From: JANOXC01 sp031418215
GTDB lineage: Bacteria; Bacteroidota; Bacteroidia; AKYH767-A; OLB10
Length of the DNA: 24,969 bases
Direction of reading: 5' to 3'
NCBI GenBank assembly: GCA_031418215.1
Contig: JANOXC010000114.1
Span: forward strand, 1-24,969
Shown here: positions 1-8,708 of the stretch, in pieces
How the letters are laid out: the number at the start of each line of letters is the position of its first letter
How positions within the stretch are numbered: the stretch's first letter is position 1
Program-made: the position numbers and the translations under genes
Notes under the pieces: model-generated
Database searches by the model: none
What the model saw: the letters and a program-made list of their open reading frames with translations, nothing else
What the model was told of the DNA's origin: nothing

Positions 1-963
1 CCAGGGTGTTTGATCGCTGATAATAACAGGGCAGCCTGCAGCCATGCTTTCAACAATAGAATGCCCAAAATTTTCATGTTGCGTTTGCAATAAGCTGAAA
101 TGATATGTTGACATCATTGCCTCTGCTTCTTTGTTTGCAATAGCACCGTTATAGTTTATTGAAAGATGCGCTGGAAGTTGCAACATTGTTCCCTTACATT
201 GTTCCCAATAAGCAACATCATCTATAGGTCCATAAATATCAAGTGCTGCATTACAACCAACCGGGATTTTAGAAAAAGCGCTGATAGTGGCAAGTAGGTT
301 TTTTTTAGAAGATATTCTTGACAGAAAGAAGAAGCGTGCTGAACCAATTTCCTTCGGCCTGTTTAAAACAGGCGGAGCTTTTGGTGATGAAAGATTTGTA
401 GCGATACGTATTTTTTGTTTTTTTCCGAAATGTTTTTTCACTTCTTCCGCTTCGAGATTAGTAGAAGCATGCCAGGTAATATTTTTATATATACCGGCAA
501 TACGTGCAGCAAGCAGAAACATTTTCTTTTTGAATGGTTTAATATCCAGTGCCCCTTTGCCCAGCATTCCTCTCGGAGCCAACACTGTTTTACGTGAAGG
601 CATAAAGTTTTTTCTGATAATCAAAGGGTAAATGGTAAAGAATAAAGAAAACAAACTATTGAGGTAAATAACATCAGCTTGCTCATCCAACATGAGCTGT
701 TTTAATTTACTGAAATGCTTTTCTGATTTCGAAAAATAATAAACACGACTGCCATCAGCCAATGTATTCCATTCATTGCTTCTGATTCCTGCATAAGGTG
801 TCGTTTCATGAAGGTCGGTATCGGCAGTGATAATGGCAAAATCAAACTCATCATTTAGTCGTGATACCATGCTGGCAACGGATTGTATGGGCCCTCCGGC
901 TTTATATCCCGGAAGATACCAGTCAATCAGTACCACCATTTTCTTTTTTCTCGCAGGATTCAT
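1..963 (-). CDS. Glycosyltransferase family 4 (GT-B), C-terminus beyond window
   Basis: The frame is open from the ATG at 963 to the window edge (321 codons, no stop), so the 3' end is missing. The N-terminus resembles GT4 enzymes of polysaccharide clusters: a hydrophobic first strand with VVLIDWYLPGYKAGGP at about residues 10-25, where the glycine-rich loop is typical. The C-terminal domain carries the EX7E nucleotide-sugar motif as ENFGHSIVE (E297 to E305), followed by SMAAGCPVIISD. This is a retaining, cytosolic or membrane-associated enzyme that would transfer a sugar from a nucleotide donor to the lipid-linked repeat unit; donor and acceptor cannot be read from sequence. It begins 15 bp after the asnB stop and is the last visible gene of the minus-strand run. 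The family is secure, the substrate unknown. Confidence 0.9.
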   Translation of the reverse strand, partial: MNPARKKKMVVLIDWYLPGYKAGGPIQSVASMVSRLNDEFDFAIITADTDLHETTPYAGIRSNEWNTLADGSRVYYFSKSEKHFSKLKQLMLDEQADVIYLNSLFSLFFTIYPLIIRKNFMPSRKTVLAPRGMLGKGALDIKPFKKKMFLLAARIAGIYKNITWHASTNLEAEEVKKHFGKKQKIRIATNLSSPKAPPVLNRPKEIGSARFFFLSRISSKKNLLATISAFSKIPVGCNAALDIYGPIDDVAYWEQCKGTMLQLPAHLSINYNGAIANKEAEAMMSTYHFSLLQTQHENFGHSIVESMAAGCPVIISDQTPW

Positions 964-978
964 TTAGTCGATCGGCTA

Positions 979-2853
979 TTAATCCGCAATTGCATTTTTT
1001 TCCATCCAGTCTTCCAGCACTACACAAATCCACATGTCAAGCCATCTTATATTTTTATCGCCGGCAAGAAAACGATTCCACTGCGATAGTAAAAATGGTC
1101 CATTCATAAACGGACGTTGTGCAAGTGATTGTATCCTTTGTTCACACATATCACGTAATTCATTTTTCAGCCAAACACTCCATGGAAATACAAAGCCCAT
1201 CTTTTTGCGATGTACAATTTCATCAGGTAATAATCCGTGCAGGCTGTCAACGAGTAATTTTTTTGGAAACAGGGGTTTCTTATACTTGTCGGGGACACCA
1301 AGAACATATTCCACCAACTTATAATCAAGGAACGGTACACGTACTTCCAGTGCTACTGCCATACTCATCTGATCGGTATCGCGCAGCAAAACATTTTGCA
1401 TATACGTTGTTATTTCTGCAATGCTTACCTGGCTTAACAAAGGAATTACAGAAGAAGCATTTCCAATTTCATTTTTTAAGATGTTGTTTACTTTATCAGC
1501 AGGAAGCGTTTTTAAATTTAATAGTGTATGCAATGTAGCAGGATCAATTACCTGTCGCCCGATTGGAAAAGTGTCCTGTAATTTAATTTCATTCAATGAA
1601 AGTAATTGCAATAATTTATTTGCTGCAATTCCGGGCTTTACTGTTTTATATAATTGACCTGCCAGCTTTCGCAAGGGCAGTGGTAAATTCCACAGCCATT
1701 TTTGTTCTTGTAGTTGTAAAGTTCTGTTAAAAATTGGATAGCCGGCAAACAATTCATCACCGCCCAATCCTGACAATGCCATTGTTATTCCATTTTGACG
1801 AGTGATGCGGGAGACGATATAAGAATTGGGGCCGTCGCCGCTTGGGTGATCCAATGCCGACATAGCAGCAGGCAAGTCATTCAGAAAATCTGCAGGTTTT
1901 AAAAAGAATTCATGATGATCGGTTTTGAAAAGCTTGGCTATTTGGCGTGCATATTTTGCTTCACTGAAAGCTTCTTCGTCAAAAGCAATCGTAAATGTTT
2001 TTACGGGTTGCTGTTGAACCTTACTCATTAAACCAACTACGGCGCTTGAATCAATACCTCCGCTCAAAAATGCTCCAAAGGGAACATCGCTGATGAGGCG
2101 ACGTTCAATTGATGCTGTTAGCAGTTCATTGATATCTTTGCAAACCGCATCATAACTTTTTTCAGTTGCGGCTTTTGTGTAATTGTCTTTCGGACTCCAG
2201 TATTTTTTGATCTTCGATTCATTTGCATTAACAGTAAGGTGATGCCCCGGCATCAGCATACTTACACCTTCAATCATGGTTAAAGGCGCATGTACTGTTT
2301 GATAAGTGAAATAATCAGCCAGTGATTCTTTATTTATTTTACGTGGAACAATTCCGGACTCCAGCAAGGCCCGTACTTCTGATGCAAAAATCAATTGCCC
2401 GTCTTTCTGAAAATAATAAAGTGGTTTTATTCCCAATCGGTCACGTGCAATAAACAATTCTTTTTTTGATTTGTCCCAGATGGCGAATGCAAACATTCCA
2501 TTAAAATGATGCAAACATTCAGCGCCCCATTTTTTGTAAGCAGCAAGAATTACCTCTGTATCTGATTGAGTTTTAAAAGTAAATTCTGGCAACAGCTGCC
2601 TGATCTCTCTGAAGTTGTAAATCTCCCCGTTAAAAACAATTGATAAATTATTATCGCTGCTGAACATGGGTTGATGTCCGGCCGGACTTAAATCAAGAAT
2701 AGCCAAACGACGGTGACCCAATGCAATATGCTCCTCCACAAAATAGCCATAATCATCAGGACCACGATGTGCAATCTTATCATTCATTTTTGTTACCATC
2801 GCTTTCGCAACAGCAACATCATTAATACCATATATTCCGCTTATCCCGCACAT
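979..2853 (-). CDS. asnB: Asparagine synthase-type glutamine amidotransferase (AsnB-like)
   Basis: Class II glutamine amidotransferase of 624 residues. I place the start at the ATG at 2853 because it gives Met-Cys-Gly-Ile-Ser-Gly; Cys2 must become the N-terminal nucleophile after Met removal. An in-frame ATG at 2907 would add 18 residues that partly translate an intergenic repeat and would bury that Cys. Glutaminase landmarks are HRGPD (29-33), LGHRRLAILD (45-54) and FNGEIYN (74-80). The synthetase domain has the PP-loop SGGIDS (264-269), which binds ATP. Known family chemistry is ATP-dependent transfer of glutamine ammonia to a carboxylate, usually aspartate. In polysaccharide loci such paralogues often amidate uronic acids or other sugar acids, and the position among glycosyltransferases suggests that here. 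A housekeeping asparagine synthase cannot be excluded. It lies 15 bp upstream of the partial GT4. Confidence 0.93.
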   Translation of the reverse strand: MCGISGIYGINDVAVAKAMVTKMNDKIAHRGPDDYGYFVEEHIALGHRRLAILDLSPAGHQPMFSSDNNLSIVFNGEIYNFREIRQLLPEFTFKTQSDTEVILAAYKKWGAECLHHFNGMFAFAIWDKSKKELFIARDRLGIKPLYYFQKDGQLIFASEVRALLESGIVPRKINKESLADYFTYQTVHAPLTMIEGVSMLMPGHHLTVNANESKIKKYWSPKDNYTKAATEKSYDAVCKDINELLTASIERRLISDVPFGAFLSGGIDSSAVVGLMSKVQQQPVKTFTIAFDEEAFSEAKYARQIAKLFKTDHHEFFLKPADFLNDLPAAMSALDHPSGDGPNSYIVSRITRQNGITMALSGLGGDELFAGYPIFNRTLQLQEQKWLWNLPLPLRKLAGQLYKTVKPGIAANKLLQLLSLNEIKLQDTFPIGRQVIDPATLHTLLNLKTLPADKVNNILKNEIGNASSVIPLLSQVSIAEITTYMQNVLLRDTDQMSMAVALEVRVPFLDYKLVEYVLGVPDKYKKPLFPKKLLVDSLHGLLPDEIVHRKKMGFVFPWSVWLKNELRDMCEQRIQSLAQRPFMNGPFLLSQWNRFLAGDKNIRWLDMWICVVLEDWMEKNAIAD

Positions 2854-2881
2854 TTTGTTTTTATTGTTAGGAGCTATTAGC

Positions 2882-3028
2882 TCGGAGTTCGGAGAATTAT
2901 TAATCATTCTCTTAACAATACCAAGCTAGCAACTCTTTTTTTTTAAATTAATTATCTAAATGCTTGTAAAATCCCATTCTGAATTTTCTCCGAACTCCGA
3001 ACTCCGAACTAATTTCTCCGAACTCCGA
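2882..3028. repeat. Heptamer (CTCCGAA) repeats with a 15-bp inverted copy, asnB upstream region
   Basis: The 219-bp gap between asnB and the next gene carries short repeats built on the heptamer ctccgaa. Three tandem units start at 2988, and two more start at 3016 after the spacer ctaattt. A degenerate extension reaches about 3072 with further single units and the variants cccgacaccc and cagacaccc. The segment 2882-2896 is an exact reverse complement of 2986-3000 and also of 3014-3028, so a 15-bp stem with an 89-nt loop could form just upstream of the asnB start. A single 11-nt match recurs at 16279-16289. No promoter is evident. The origin could be slippage or a decayed interspersed repeat. 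Confidence 0.75.
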
Positions 3029-3072
3029 ACTCCCGACACCCAACTAATTTCTCCGAACACCAGACACCCAAC

Positions 3073-4140
3073 TCAATTTAAAACACTCATCAGCGTATCC
3101 GACCAGGTTGTTGGTGTGAGCTGACTTGAAATTACTGCACTGTTGGCCGACATTTCATTTAACTGATCATCTGTTAATGCAATTATTTTCTGAAATGCTT
3201 TCTTAATAGAATCAACACTTTTTGGTTTTAACATATAGCCGTTATACCCGTCTTTTAGAAATGTGGTTGCAGCACTTGTTGTTGTAGTACAAAGTAATGG
3301 AAAACCGGCAGCAGCAAATTCATGAACCACCACTCCCCAATGTTCATAGTATGCCGGTAAAATAAAGACACCGGTTTGTTCTATAAACTTATCGAGTTCT
3401 TTTGGTTGTACAAACCCTAAATTTCTGATTTTATCATGCACTGGGAATTCATCAATCAGTTCTCCTTTTCCGATGCACCACAATTCCCACTCATTGGGTG
3501 TTTCTTCTTGCAAGCGGATAAAAGCCTCCCAGAGTTCGCGCACCCCTTTTAGTTCTGTGTACCTTCCAACAAACAGGAATCGTTTTGGAAATTGCTTTTC
3601 TTTTTGCGGCCTGTACTGCTCATAATATTGATGAAACAAATCGTAATCGGCTGAATACATTCCCTGCAACAATTTATTTCCTGTAAAACCCAGTTTTCTC
3701 GCATAAATCGCATTTGGCTCACCCGGCACCCAGCAATGTGTATAGATGTTATGAAGAAAAAACGGGCCGAACAGTGCTGCTATTCGCTGTTTCAAGGTTC
3801 CCAGCCATGGATTGTCGAAAGTAAGCAGCACCGGAATTTTTTTACGAAATAGTTTTCCCACGGCAACATAATCTTTATTGCTCCAGCCGCATATATAAAT
3901 CATATCGGGATTCAGTGCCTTTGCAAATTCAAGAAGTGATGTACGATCAAAATCACTGTACTCATAAAATTTGATACGCTCATCATCTTTAAAATCAAAA
4001 GGCGCAACGGCATTCACAGGATAGCGCACGATGTGTACATCCACTGCATAGGTTTCTATCAGTCGGTTAACACATGCCAGGAAATATCCTGCCAACTCAA
4101 AGTAAAGGAATAGGACTTTTTTCCTTTTCTGCTCTATCAA
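3073..4140 (-). CDS. Glycosyltransferase family 4 (GT-B)
   Basis: A 355-residue GT-B protein. The C-terminal Rossmann domain begins with FLFVGRYTELKGV (188-200), the usual GT4 donor-site strand and loop, and contains the EX7E motif as EHWGVVVHE (E266 to E274) followed by FAAAGFPLL. The first strand, KVLFLYFELAGYF, needs a start at or near residue 1. The only initiator there is TTG at 4140; the first internal ATG is at residue 80, too late. The TTG start makes the gene overlap the upstream polymerase gene by 44 bp, suggesting translational coupling. The likely role is addition of one sugar to the lipid-linked repeat unit at the cytosolic face. The motif order is clear, the sugar specificity is not. 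Confidence 0.9.
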   Translation of the reverse strand: MIEQKRKKVLFLYFELAGYFLACVNRLIETYAVDVHIVRYPVNAVAPFDFKDDERIKFYEYSDFDRTSLLEFAKALNPDMIYICGWSNKDYVAVGKLFRKKIPVLLTFDNPWLGTLKQRIAALFGPFFLHNIYTHCWVPGEPNAIYARKLGFTGNKLLQGMYSADYDLFHQYYEQYRPQKEKQFPKRFLFVGRYTELKGVRELWEAFIRLQEETPNEWELWCIGKGELIDEFPVHDKIRNLGFVQPKELDKFIEQTGVFILPAYYEHWGVVVHEFAAAGFPLLCTTTTSAATTFLKDGYNGYMLKPKSVDSIKKAFQKIIALTDDQLNEMSANSAVISSQLTPTTWSDTLMSVLN

Positions 4141-5407
4141 TTTTTTTATGTTGAAGCGTAGTTATAGCAAATAATGCGAGAATGGTAAATGGATTCAGTG
4201 ATCCTACAAACCAGCTCTCGAACATAATGGAAAACAAAATGGCGAATAAGGCAGGTAATGCAAGATAAGAGTTGGACGCTGCTTTGAAGAAGCTGCGTGT
4301 CAAACCAAAAATAAAGAAGAGCAGGCCCACAAGACCGGTATTCAGCCAGGTTGACAAATAGGTATTATGGATTCCGCCCTGGTGACCCAAATCACTTAGC
4401 ATTTCTTTATTAATGAAAAAGTAATATTCTTCATAAGCAAATCCGCGTCCGAAGAGAAAGTTGCTTTGAATCTCATCCCAGCCAAATTTCCATGCAAGCA
4501 ATCTTCCTGATCCATCATCCAGGTGCTCTACGCGGAAGTATGAACCCAACCCTAATGAAGAGATTATTGTCGGTAAATATTGACTTACAATCTGAAACAA
4601 CAAAGCTGAAACAATTACAATTACAAAACCAATCAGGGAAGATATTTTGTAGAATCTTCTGAAAAACAAAAATATCATAATGGAGAAAATGGCATTGCGT
4701 GAGCTGGAGAAAATTACAGAAAGGGCTACTACCGCAATGACAAAATACAACTCTGACCTGCTTAAGAAGTTCGGATAATGAAATAATGCGGCAGCCAGTA
4801 AAATGGAAAAAACAGTGCAATAAGAGCCAATACCATTGGGGTTTCCGAGCAATCCATTGAAACGTCCGGCAAGAAAAACATCATGGTTGTTCCAAATGAT
4901 CATTGTAAGTCCAATGAATAAAACCAAACCGAAAAACATAAAGAAGGTGTGAAAGAATCGTGCTCCATTTTCATTCAACAGCTTGATAAAATAATTGGGA
5001 ATAACAGTAAACAATAAAATATAGGAAATCGTTTTTTGGAATGACAGAAATGGTGTTGGATGACGGTAGCACATCACCAGCGATAAAACAAGGAATGCGA
5101 TAAATGGATAGAAGAGCCGGCTTTGTTGCGGAAAATGTTTTTTATCGAAGAGCACAAAAATGGAAAGCAGGATTAGTACAATGTCTTTTGTATCGCGGGC
5201 AAAATCATATTCATGATGCCTATTGTCGCCAAGAAAAAGCAAGAAACAAAATGCAATCACCAATTCAGCATATCGGTTTTTGTTTTTTAAGAGCAGGAAT
5301 GTTAAAATCACCAACCCATCGGCCAATTCTTTTAAAATATGTCCTGCAACAATCCATGAAAAAACCAGCAAAAGAAATTGTGCGTTTTGTTTTAAAAAGA
5401 CTTTCAT
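4097..5407 (-). CDS. O-antigen polymerase/ligase-family membrane protein (Wzy/WaaL-like)
   Basis: A 436-residue integral membrane protein with about 11 hydrophobic segments. The PF04932-type core is visible: GRFNGLLGNPNGIGSY near residue 185, SSSRNA near 237, a large periplasmic loop with SGRLLAWKFGWDEI and GRGFAYEE, then HNTYLSTWLNTGLVG. The Arg-rich loop and the HN-Y-L pattern are typical of enzymes that move undecaprenyl-linked glycans in the periplasm. Next to Wzc and five glycosyltransferases, the simplest role is Wzy polymerase of the repeat unit; an O-antigen ligase (WaaL) role would look much the same by sequence. Its ATG overlaps the stop of the upstream GT4 as ATGA (5404-5407), and its 3' end overlaps the next gene by 44 bp, so it sits in a coupled stretch of the operon. 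Confidence 0.85.
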   Translation of the reverse strand: MKVFLKQNAQFLLLVFSWIVAGHILKELADGLVILTFLLLKNKNRYAELVIAFCFLLFLGDNRHHEYDFARDTKDIVLILLSIFVLFDKKHFPQQSRLFYPFIAFLVLSLVMCYRHPTPFLSFQKTISYILLFTVIPNYFIKLLNENGARFFHTFFMFFGLVLFIGLTMIIWNNHDVFLAGRFNGLLGNPNGIGSYCTVFSILLAAALFHYPNFLSRSELYFVIAVVALSVIFSSSRNAIFSIMIFLFFRRFYKISSLIGFVIVIVSALLFQIVSQYLPTIISSLGLGSYFRVEHLDDGSGRLLAWKFGWDEIQSNFLFGRGFAYEEYYFFINKEMLSDLGHQGGIHNTYLSTWLNTGLVGLLFFIFGLTRSFFKAASNSYLALPALFAILFSIMFESWFVGSLNPFTILALFAITTLQHKKIDRAEKEKSPIPLL

Positions 5408-6522
5408 TGACGGGTGATGAAAGTATTAAATAATTCTTCATGTTGCTTGGCTACCATTGGCCAGGTGAACTTTTCTTTTACACGATTATAGGAAGCCGTT
5501 GATAATGCCTGTCTTTGTACAGCATTCATCTGGTAAAAAGTGTAGATGGCCCACTTCAAAGAGCGGACATTGTTTTTTTCGATGAGAAAACCATTGGTAT
5601 GATCAACCTGTTCAGCTGTTGCTCCCGTATCGCTAACGATGATGGGCATCCCTTTGGCCATGGCTTCCAACACTACTGTCGGCATTCCTTCATACAATGT
5701 CGGAAAAACAAAAATGTCATTCTCCGTATATAATTTCTGCAAGTCTTCATCACTGGCAAATCCCAGGAAGTTAACATTGGGAAAGCTGAAGTTCTTTACA
5801 TAATGTTCATATTGTGGGCCTTTTCCAACAAGATTAAATATCAGTTTGTTTTTATAACCTTCTTTGTTAAGATCTTCAATGGCCTTCATTAATATATGGA
5901 TGCCTTTATTGTAACTGAAGCGGCCTACAAATAATAACTGCAAAACCTCTTTATTGAAATTTCTTTCCGGCATTTCACCCACAATTACTGCATTTGGAAT
6001 CACTGCAATTTTTCCTGCGTCACCTGTTATTTTTTTCAAGATTTCAGTTAACCTGCCGCCCAATGAAATAACAGTGTTGGATGTGCGCAACAGGTAATTA
6101 AAAATAATCCGGAACCGCCATGCTTTGAAATACTTTAATGGTTCAATGGTTTGGTAAGGCTCCAATCCATGGAGGTTAACGATAAGCCTGTTCTTAACTG
6201 ATGAAATGCCTTTCCAAACTGCCATGCCCTGCGAATAGATAATGGCATCAGGATATTTTTTCAATTGCTCCAATACTTTTGCGGAGTAGCGGTAACAATT
6301 TAAAAGGTAACTTTTATCATTGGGGGCATAGTTCAGCGGAATTTCTTCTATGCCTAAGGAAGGATCAAATACTTTTTTTGCATGGGGATGTATTGCAATA
6401 ATTGCAAATTTTCCTGAACGGGCAAGTTCTTCAATCAGCAGGGAGGAATGTCTTTGCATGCCGCCAACAGCATGAGGGAAAATACCGTCGGTACAAAAAA
6501 CTACTTGTTTTCTGTTTGCCAT
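5404..6522 (-). CDS. Glycosyltransferase family 4 (GT-B)
   Basis: A 372-residue GT4 enzyme. The N-terminus has the glycine-rich acceptor-domain loop FPHAVGGMQRH (15-25). The C-terminal domain has LLFVGRFSYNKGIHIL (196-211) and a textbook EX7E motif, EGMPTVVLE (E278 to E286), followed by AMAKGMPIIVSDTGA. It would transfer a nucleotide-activated sugar with retention of configuration. The start overlaps the end of the upstream epimerase gene by 22 bp, and its TGA overlaps the ATG of the polymerase gene by 4 bp, so all three are probably translated from one message. The donor sugar is unknown. The neighbouring epimerase makes a galactose-type donor one possibility, but that is inference from context only. 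Confidence 0.92.
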   Translation of the reverse strand: MANRKQVVFCTDGIFPHAVGGMQRHSSLLIEELARSGKFAIIAIHPHAKKVFDPSLGIEEIPLNYAPNDKSYLLNCYRYSAKVLEQLKKYPDAIIYSQGMAVWKGISSVKNRLIVNLHGLEPYQTIEPLKYFKAWRFRIIFNYLLRTSNTVISLGGRLTEILKKITGDAGKIAVIPNAVIVGEMPERNFNKEVLQLLFVGRFSYNKGIHILMKAIEDLNKEGYKNKLIFNLVGKGPQYEHYVKNFSFPNVNFLGFASDEDLQKLYTENDIFVFPTLYEGMPTVVLEAMAKGMPIIVSDTGATAEQVDHTNGFLIEKNNVRSLKWAIYTFYQMNAVQRQALSTASYNRVKEKFTWPMVAKQHEELFNTFITRQ

Positions 6523-7427
6523 AATTCCACTAGTGTTTTGATACCACCGTCAATGTCAACCAAAGGTTGCCACCCCAATTTTTTTAGTTTAGTAACATCA
6601 GCTAATAAATGCATACGCTCTACTTTTCGCACCCGTGACGGATCTACCTCAATTTTTATGGGTTCACATAATTGTCGTGCAAAGGCATCTACAATTTCGG
6701 TAACAGCATATTCAATGCCGCGGCCTAAATTATATATATGAATTCCTTCTTGTATTTTGCTCAGCAGCACATGCACAGCATTGGCCATATCGCTGGTATG
6801 TATAAAATCTCTTTTTGGAGTGAGGTTGCCAAGTTGCAGGGTGCGCAAACCGCTGTTTACCTGTTGTTGTATTTCAGGGATTAAATGCGGGTTGGTTTCA
6901 TTGGGGCCAAATGCATTGAAGAAACGGCAAATGACAACCGGTGTTTTTGTTTGCATGTGAAACTCATTGCACAGATGTTCACCAACCAGTTTACTCAAAC
7001 CATAGATATCCATTGGGCCAAGTGGATATGTTTCATCAACGGCTACATCAGCAATGGGATAAACGGCTGCGGTGGAGGCGAAGAATAATTGTTTTACCGG
7101 ATGCACGGTAATGGCATCCAACACATTCATCGTGCCTGTAATATTAATATTCGACGACTCGTAAGGATGCTGGTTGCAATAAGGGATAAAATGAACAGCG
7201 GCCAGGTGAATGACAATATCAGGACGAATACGCCCGATAATTTCATGCACTGCTTTTTTATCAAGAATATCTGTTTCGAAAAAATGATCATCAGCCACAT
7301 TGATAAATGACCTTTTTCCAAAGGAAAGGTTGTCGATCACAAAAATTTCATGCCCTTCATTTTGCATCTTCTTAATGACTGCCGAACCAATAAATCCGGC
7401 ACCACCTGTTACCATTATTTTGCTCAT
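6501..7427 (-). CDS. NAD-dependent epimerase/dehydratase (extended SDR, GalE-like)
   Basis: A 308-residue extended short-chain dehydrogenase. GGAGFIGS (8-15) is the NAD-binding loop, HLAAVH (74-79) the following strand, S118/T119 lie in FASTAAVY, and Y142/K146 in YGLSK form the catalytic YxxxK pair. The C-terminal part (FNAFGPNE, RDFIHTSDMANAV, GWQPLVDIDGGI) fits the UDP-hexose 4-epimerase branch. The likely reaction is interconversion of UDP-glucose/UDP-galactose or their N-acetyl forms to supply a donor for neighbouring glycosyltransferases; a UDP-sugar dehydratase cannot be fully excluded. At 308 residues it is shorter than classical GalE (about 338). It overlaps the downstream GT4 by 22 bp and follows the upstream GT-B gene by 33 bp. 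Confidence 0.88.
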   Translation of the reverse strand: MSKIMVTGGAGFIGSAVIKKMQNEGHEIFVIDNLSFGKRSFINVADDHFFETDILDKKAVHEIIGRIRPDIVIHLAAVHFIPYCNQHPYESSNINITGTMNVLDAITVHPVKQLFFASTAAVYPIADVAVDETYPLGPMDIYGLSKLVGEHLCNEFHMQTKTPVVICRFFNAFGPNETNPHLIPEIQQQVNSGLRTLQLGNLTPKRDFIHTSDMANAVHVLLSKIQEGIHIYNLGRGIEYAVTEIVDAFARQLCEPIKIEVDPSRVRKVERMHLLADVTKLKKLGWQPLVDIDGGIKTLVELWQTENK

Positions 7428-7460
7428 TGTATTATTTTTTATTAATTGTTAAAATTAAAA

Positions 7461-8600
7461 TCAGCGTACTTGTTGCAATAAATTTTTATATTGTTGATTG
7501 TTGGCCTTTTTTGTAAAATTTTGCTCTACCAGTTTCATTAAGCGGAGTTTTTCATCCTTTGACGGTTTGCTGAACAAAGATAATTTAATAGCATCGGCGA
7601 GCAGTATACCACATTTATGATCAGTTGTAAAACGAGCATAATCACCCAGGTTTTCCGACATGATTACCGGCAATCCGGCAGCTAAATATTCAGCAAATTT
7701 GGTTGGTGAGGCAACACGGTTTGTCACGGTGTCTTCCCTGATCAAAATCCCATAATCGCAGGCATTTAAAAAATCTTTTACCACCTCATGCGACAACCAT
7801 CTTTGTTGCACTTGGTCAGGAAAATCCTTTTTCAATTGCGAAATACTTTCTTCTTCTTTGGCAAGAAACAACACTTTGTAGTTTTTATTTTCTTTTAACA
7901 ACGGATAAAGAAAAGTGGAAAGCAAACTAAATGACTGCCAGCCCGCTGTTGAACCTGAATAAGCGAATAAAACATCATCCTTTAGCCAACCTAGCTCTTC
8001 GCGTTTCATTTGTATAACATTTTCATTCGGAGCTGTAATCACAAAGCTGCTGCTCAAGGTGCATGGTATCACAACATGTTTGTTATCACTGTAACCATAT
8101 TGTTGTTTCCAATATTCAACCAGTTGCTGGGAAACAGCAATGCGGGAGTTGCTGTTAAGAACAGCGTTTTTTTCCAGGCTTTCTATTTCTTGCTTCCATG
8201 AATCGGCTACCTGTACATCATACTCATGCCATTCGGCGGCTATCGCTCCACGTCCATCAAAGCAAACTGTTTGAACACCTTTATATTTTTTCACTGCCAG
8301 TGCCATATTTGCTGCAATAACATTTCTGGCGATGATAATCCGTGGTCTTAAAACAAGACAAATAAACCAAAGCAGGAAACTGTTAAAGCGCCAGTAAACA
8401 GCTTTGGGTAATGCCGGTATAACCAGTGCATCAGGACATTGTTTTTTTATTTGTGCCTTTGCTTTTTTGAAATCATGCAATGAAATTACAGCCAGCAACC
8501 TGATATCAGCATGCTGTTCTTTTTTCAAATAATTAACCACATCACAAACCTGGCTTGAATAAACGCCTGAAGGAGGTTCGCCATAAGTTAGATAAATCAT
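7461..8600 (-). CDS. GT-B glycosyltransferase, divergent GT4-like
   Basis: A 379-residue protein beginning MIYLTYGEPPSGVYSSQV, like GT4-type enzymes of capsule loci. The middle has FDGRG (114-118) and SRIAVSQQL (152-160), where the acceptor domain ends. The donor domain starts near LFAYSGSTAGWQS (211-223). The C-terminal signature is ASPTKFAEYLAAGLPVIMSE (297-316), which replaces the strict EX7E pattern: the second Glu is E304, while the first position is not a clear Glu. This variant occurs in many GT-B enzymes and does not imply loss of activity. The predicted role is sugar transfer to the lipid-linked intermediate. Substrate unknown. A 13-bp palindrome lies just upstream of the start. Confidence 0.8.
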   Translation of the reverse strand: MIYLTYGEPPSGVYSSQVCDVVNYLKKEQHADIRLLAVISLHDFKKAKAQIKKQCPDALVIPALPKAVYWRFNSFLLWFICLVLRPRIIIARNVIAANMALAVKKYKGVQTVCFDGRGAIAAEWHEYDVQVADSWKQEIESLEKNAVLNSNSRIAVSQQLVEYWKQQYGYSDNKHVVIPCTLSSSFVITAPNENVIQMKREELGWLKDDVLFAYSGSTAGWQSFSLLSTFLYPLLKENKNYKVLFLAKEEESISQLKKDFPDQVQQRWLSHEVVKDFLNACDYGILIREDTVTNRVASPTKFAEYLAAGLPVIMSENLGDYARFTTDHKCGILLADAIKLSLFSKPSKDEKLRLMKLVEQNFTKKANNQQYKNLLQQVR

Positions 8601-8610
8601 CTGTATTTTT

Positions 8611-8623
8611 ACTCTTAAAGAGT
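8611..8623. promoter_or_regulatory. Perfect 5-bp-arm palindrome upstream of the GT-B start
   Basis: ACTCT-TAA-AGAGT lies 10 bp upstream of the ATG at 8600, in a 108-bp gap between the GT2 gene and the GT-B gene that is wide for this operon. In the minus-strand message it could form a small hairpin immediately before the start codon and affect initiation, or it could be an operator half-site pair. There is no U-tract, so it is not a standard terminator. The arms are short and chance is a real alternative. Confidence 0.3.
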
Positions 8624-8708
8624 GGTTTTGGTTGCAGCATTATTAAAACAATTCAACGTCAAAACTGGATGAAACCTGCTTGGCTAGTTGTTTTCGAGGT
8701 TTTGCCCT

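Noticed and set aside
287..631. Plus-strand open frame of 114 codons
   Set aside because: It lies wholly opposite the partial GT4 gene, whose motifs are clear in the minus frame; the plus translation has no recognisable domain.
4515..4820. 101-codon minus-strand frame inside the polymerase gene
   Set aside because: It is in another frame of a gene with strong membrane-protein motifs, and its Cys/His/Phe-rich composition is typical of a shadow frame.
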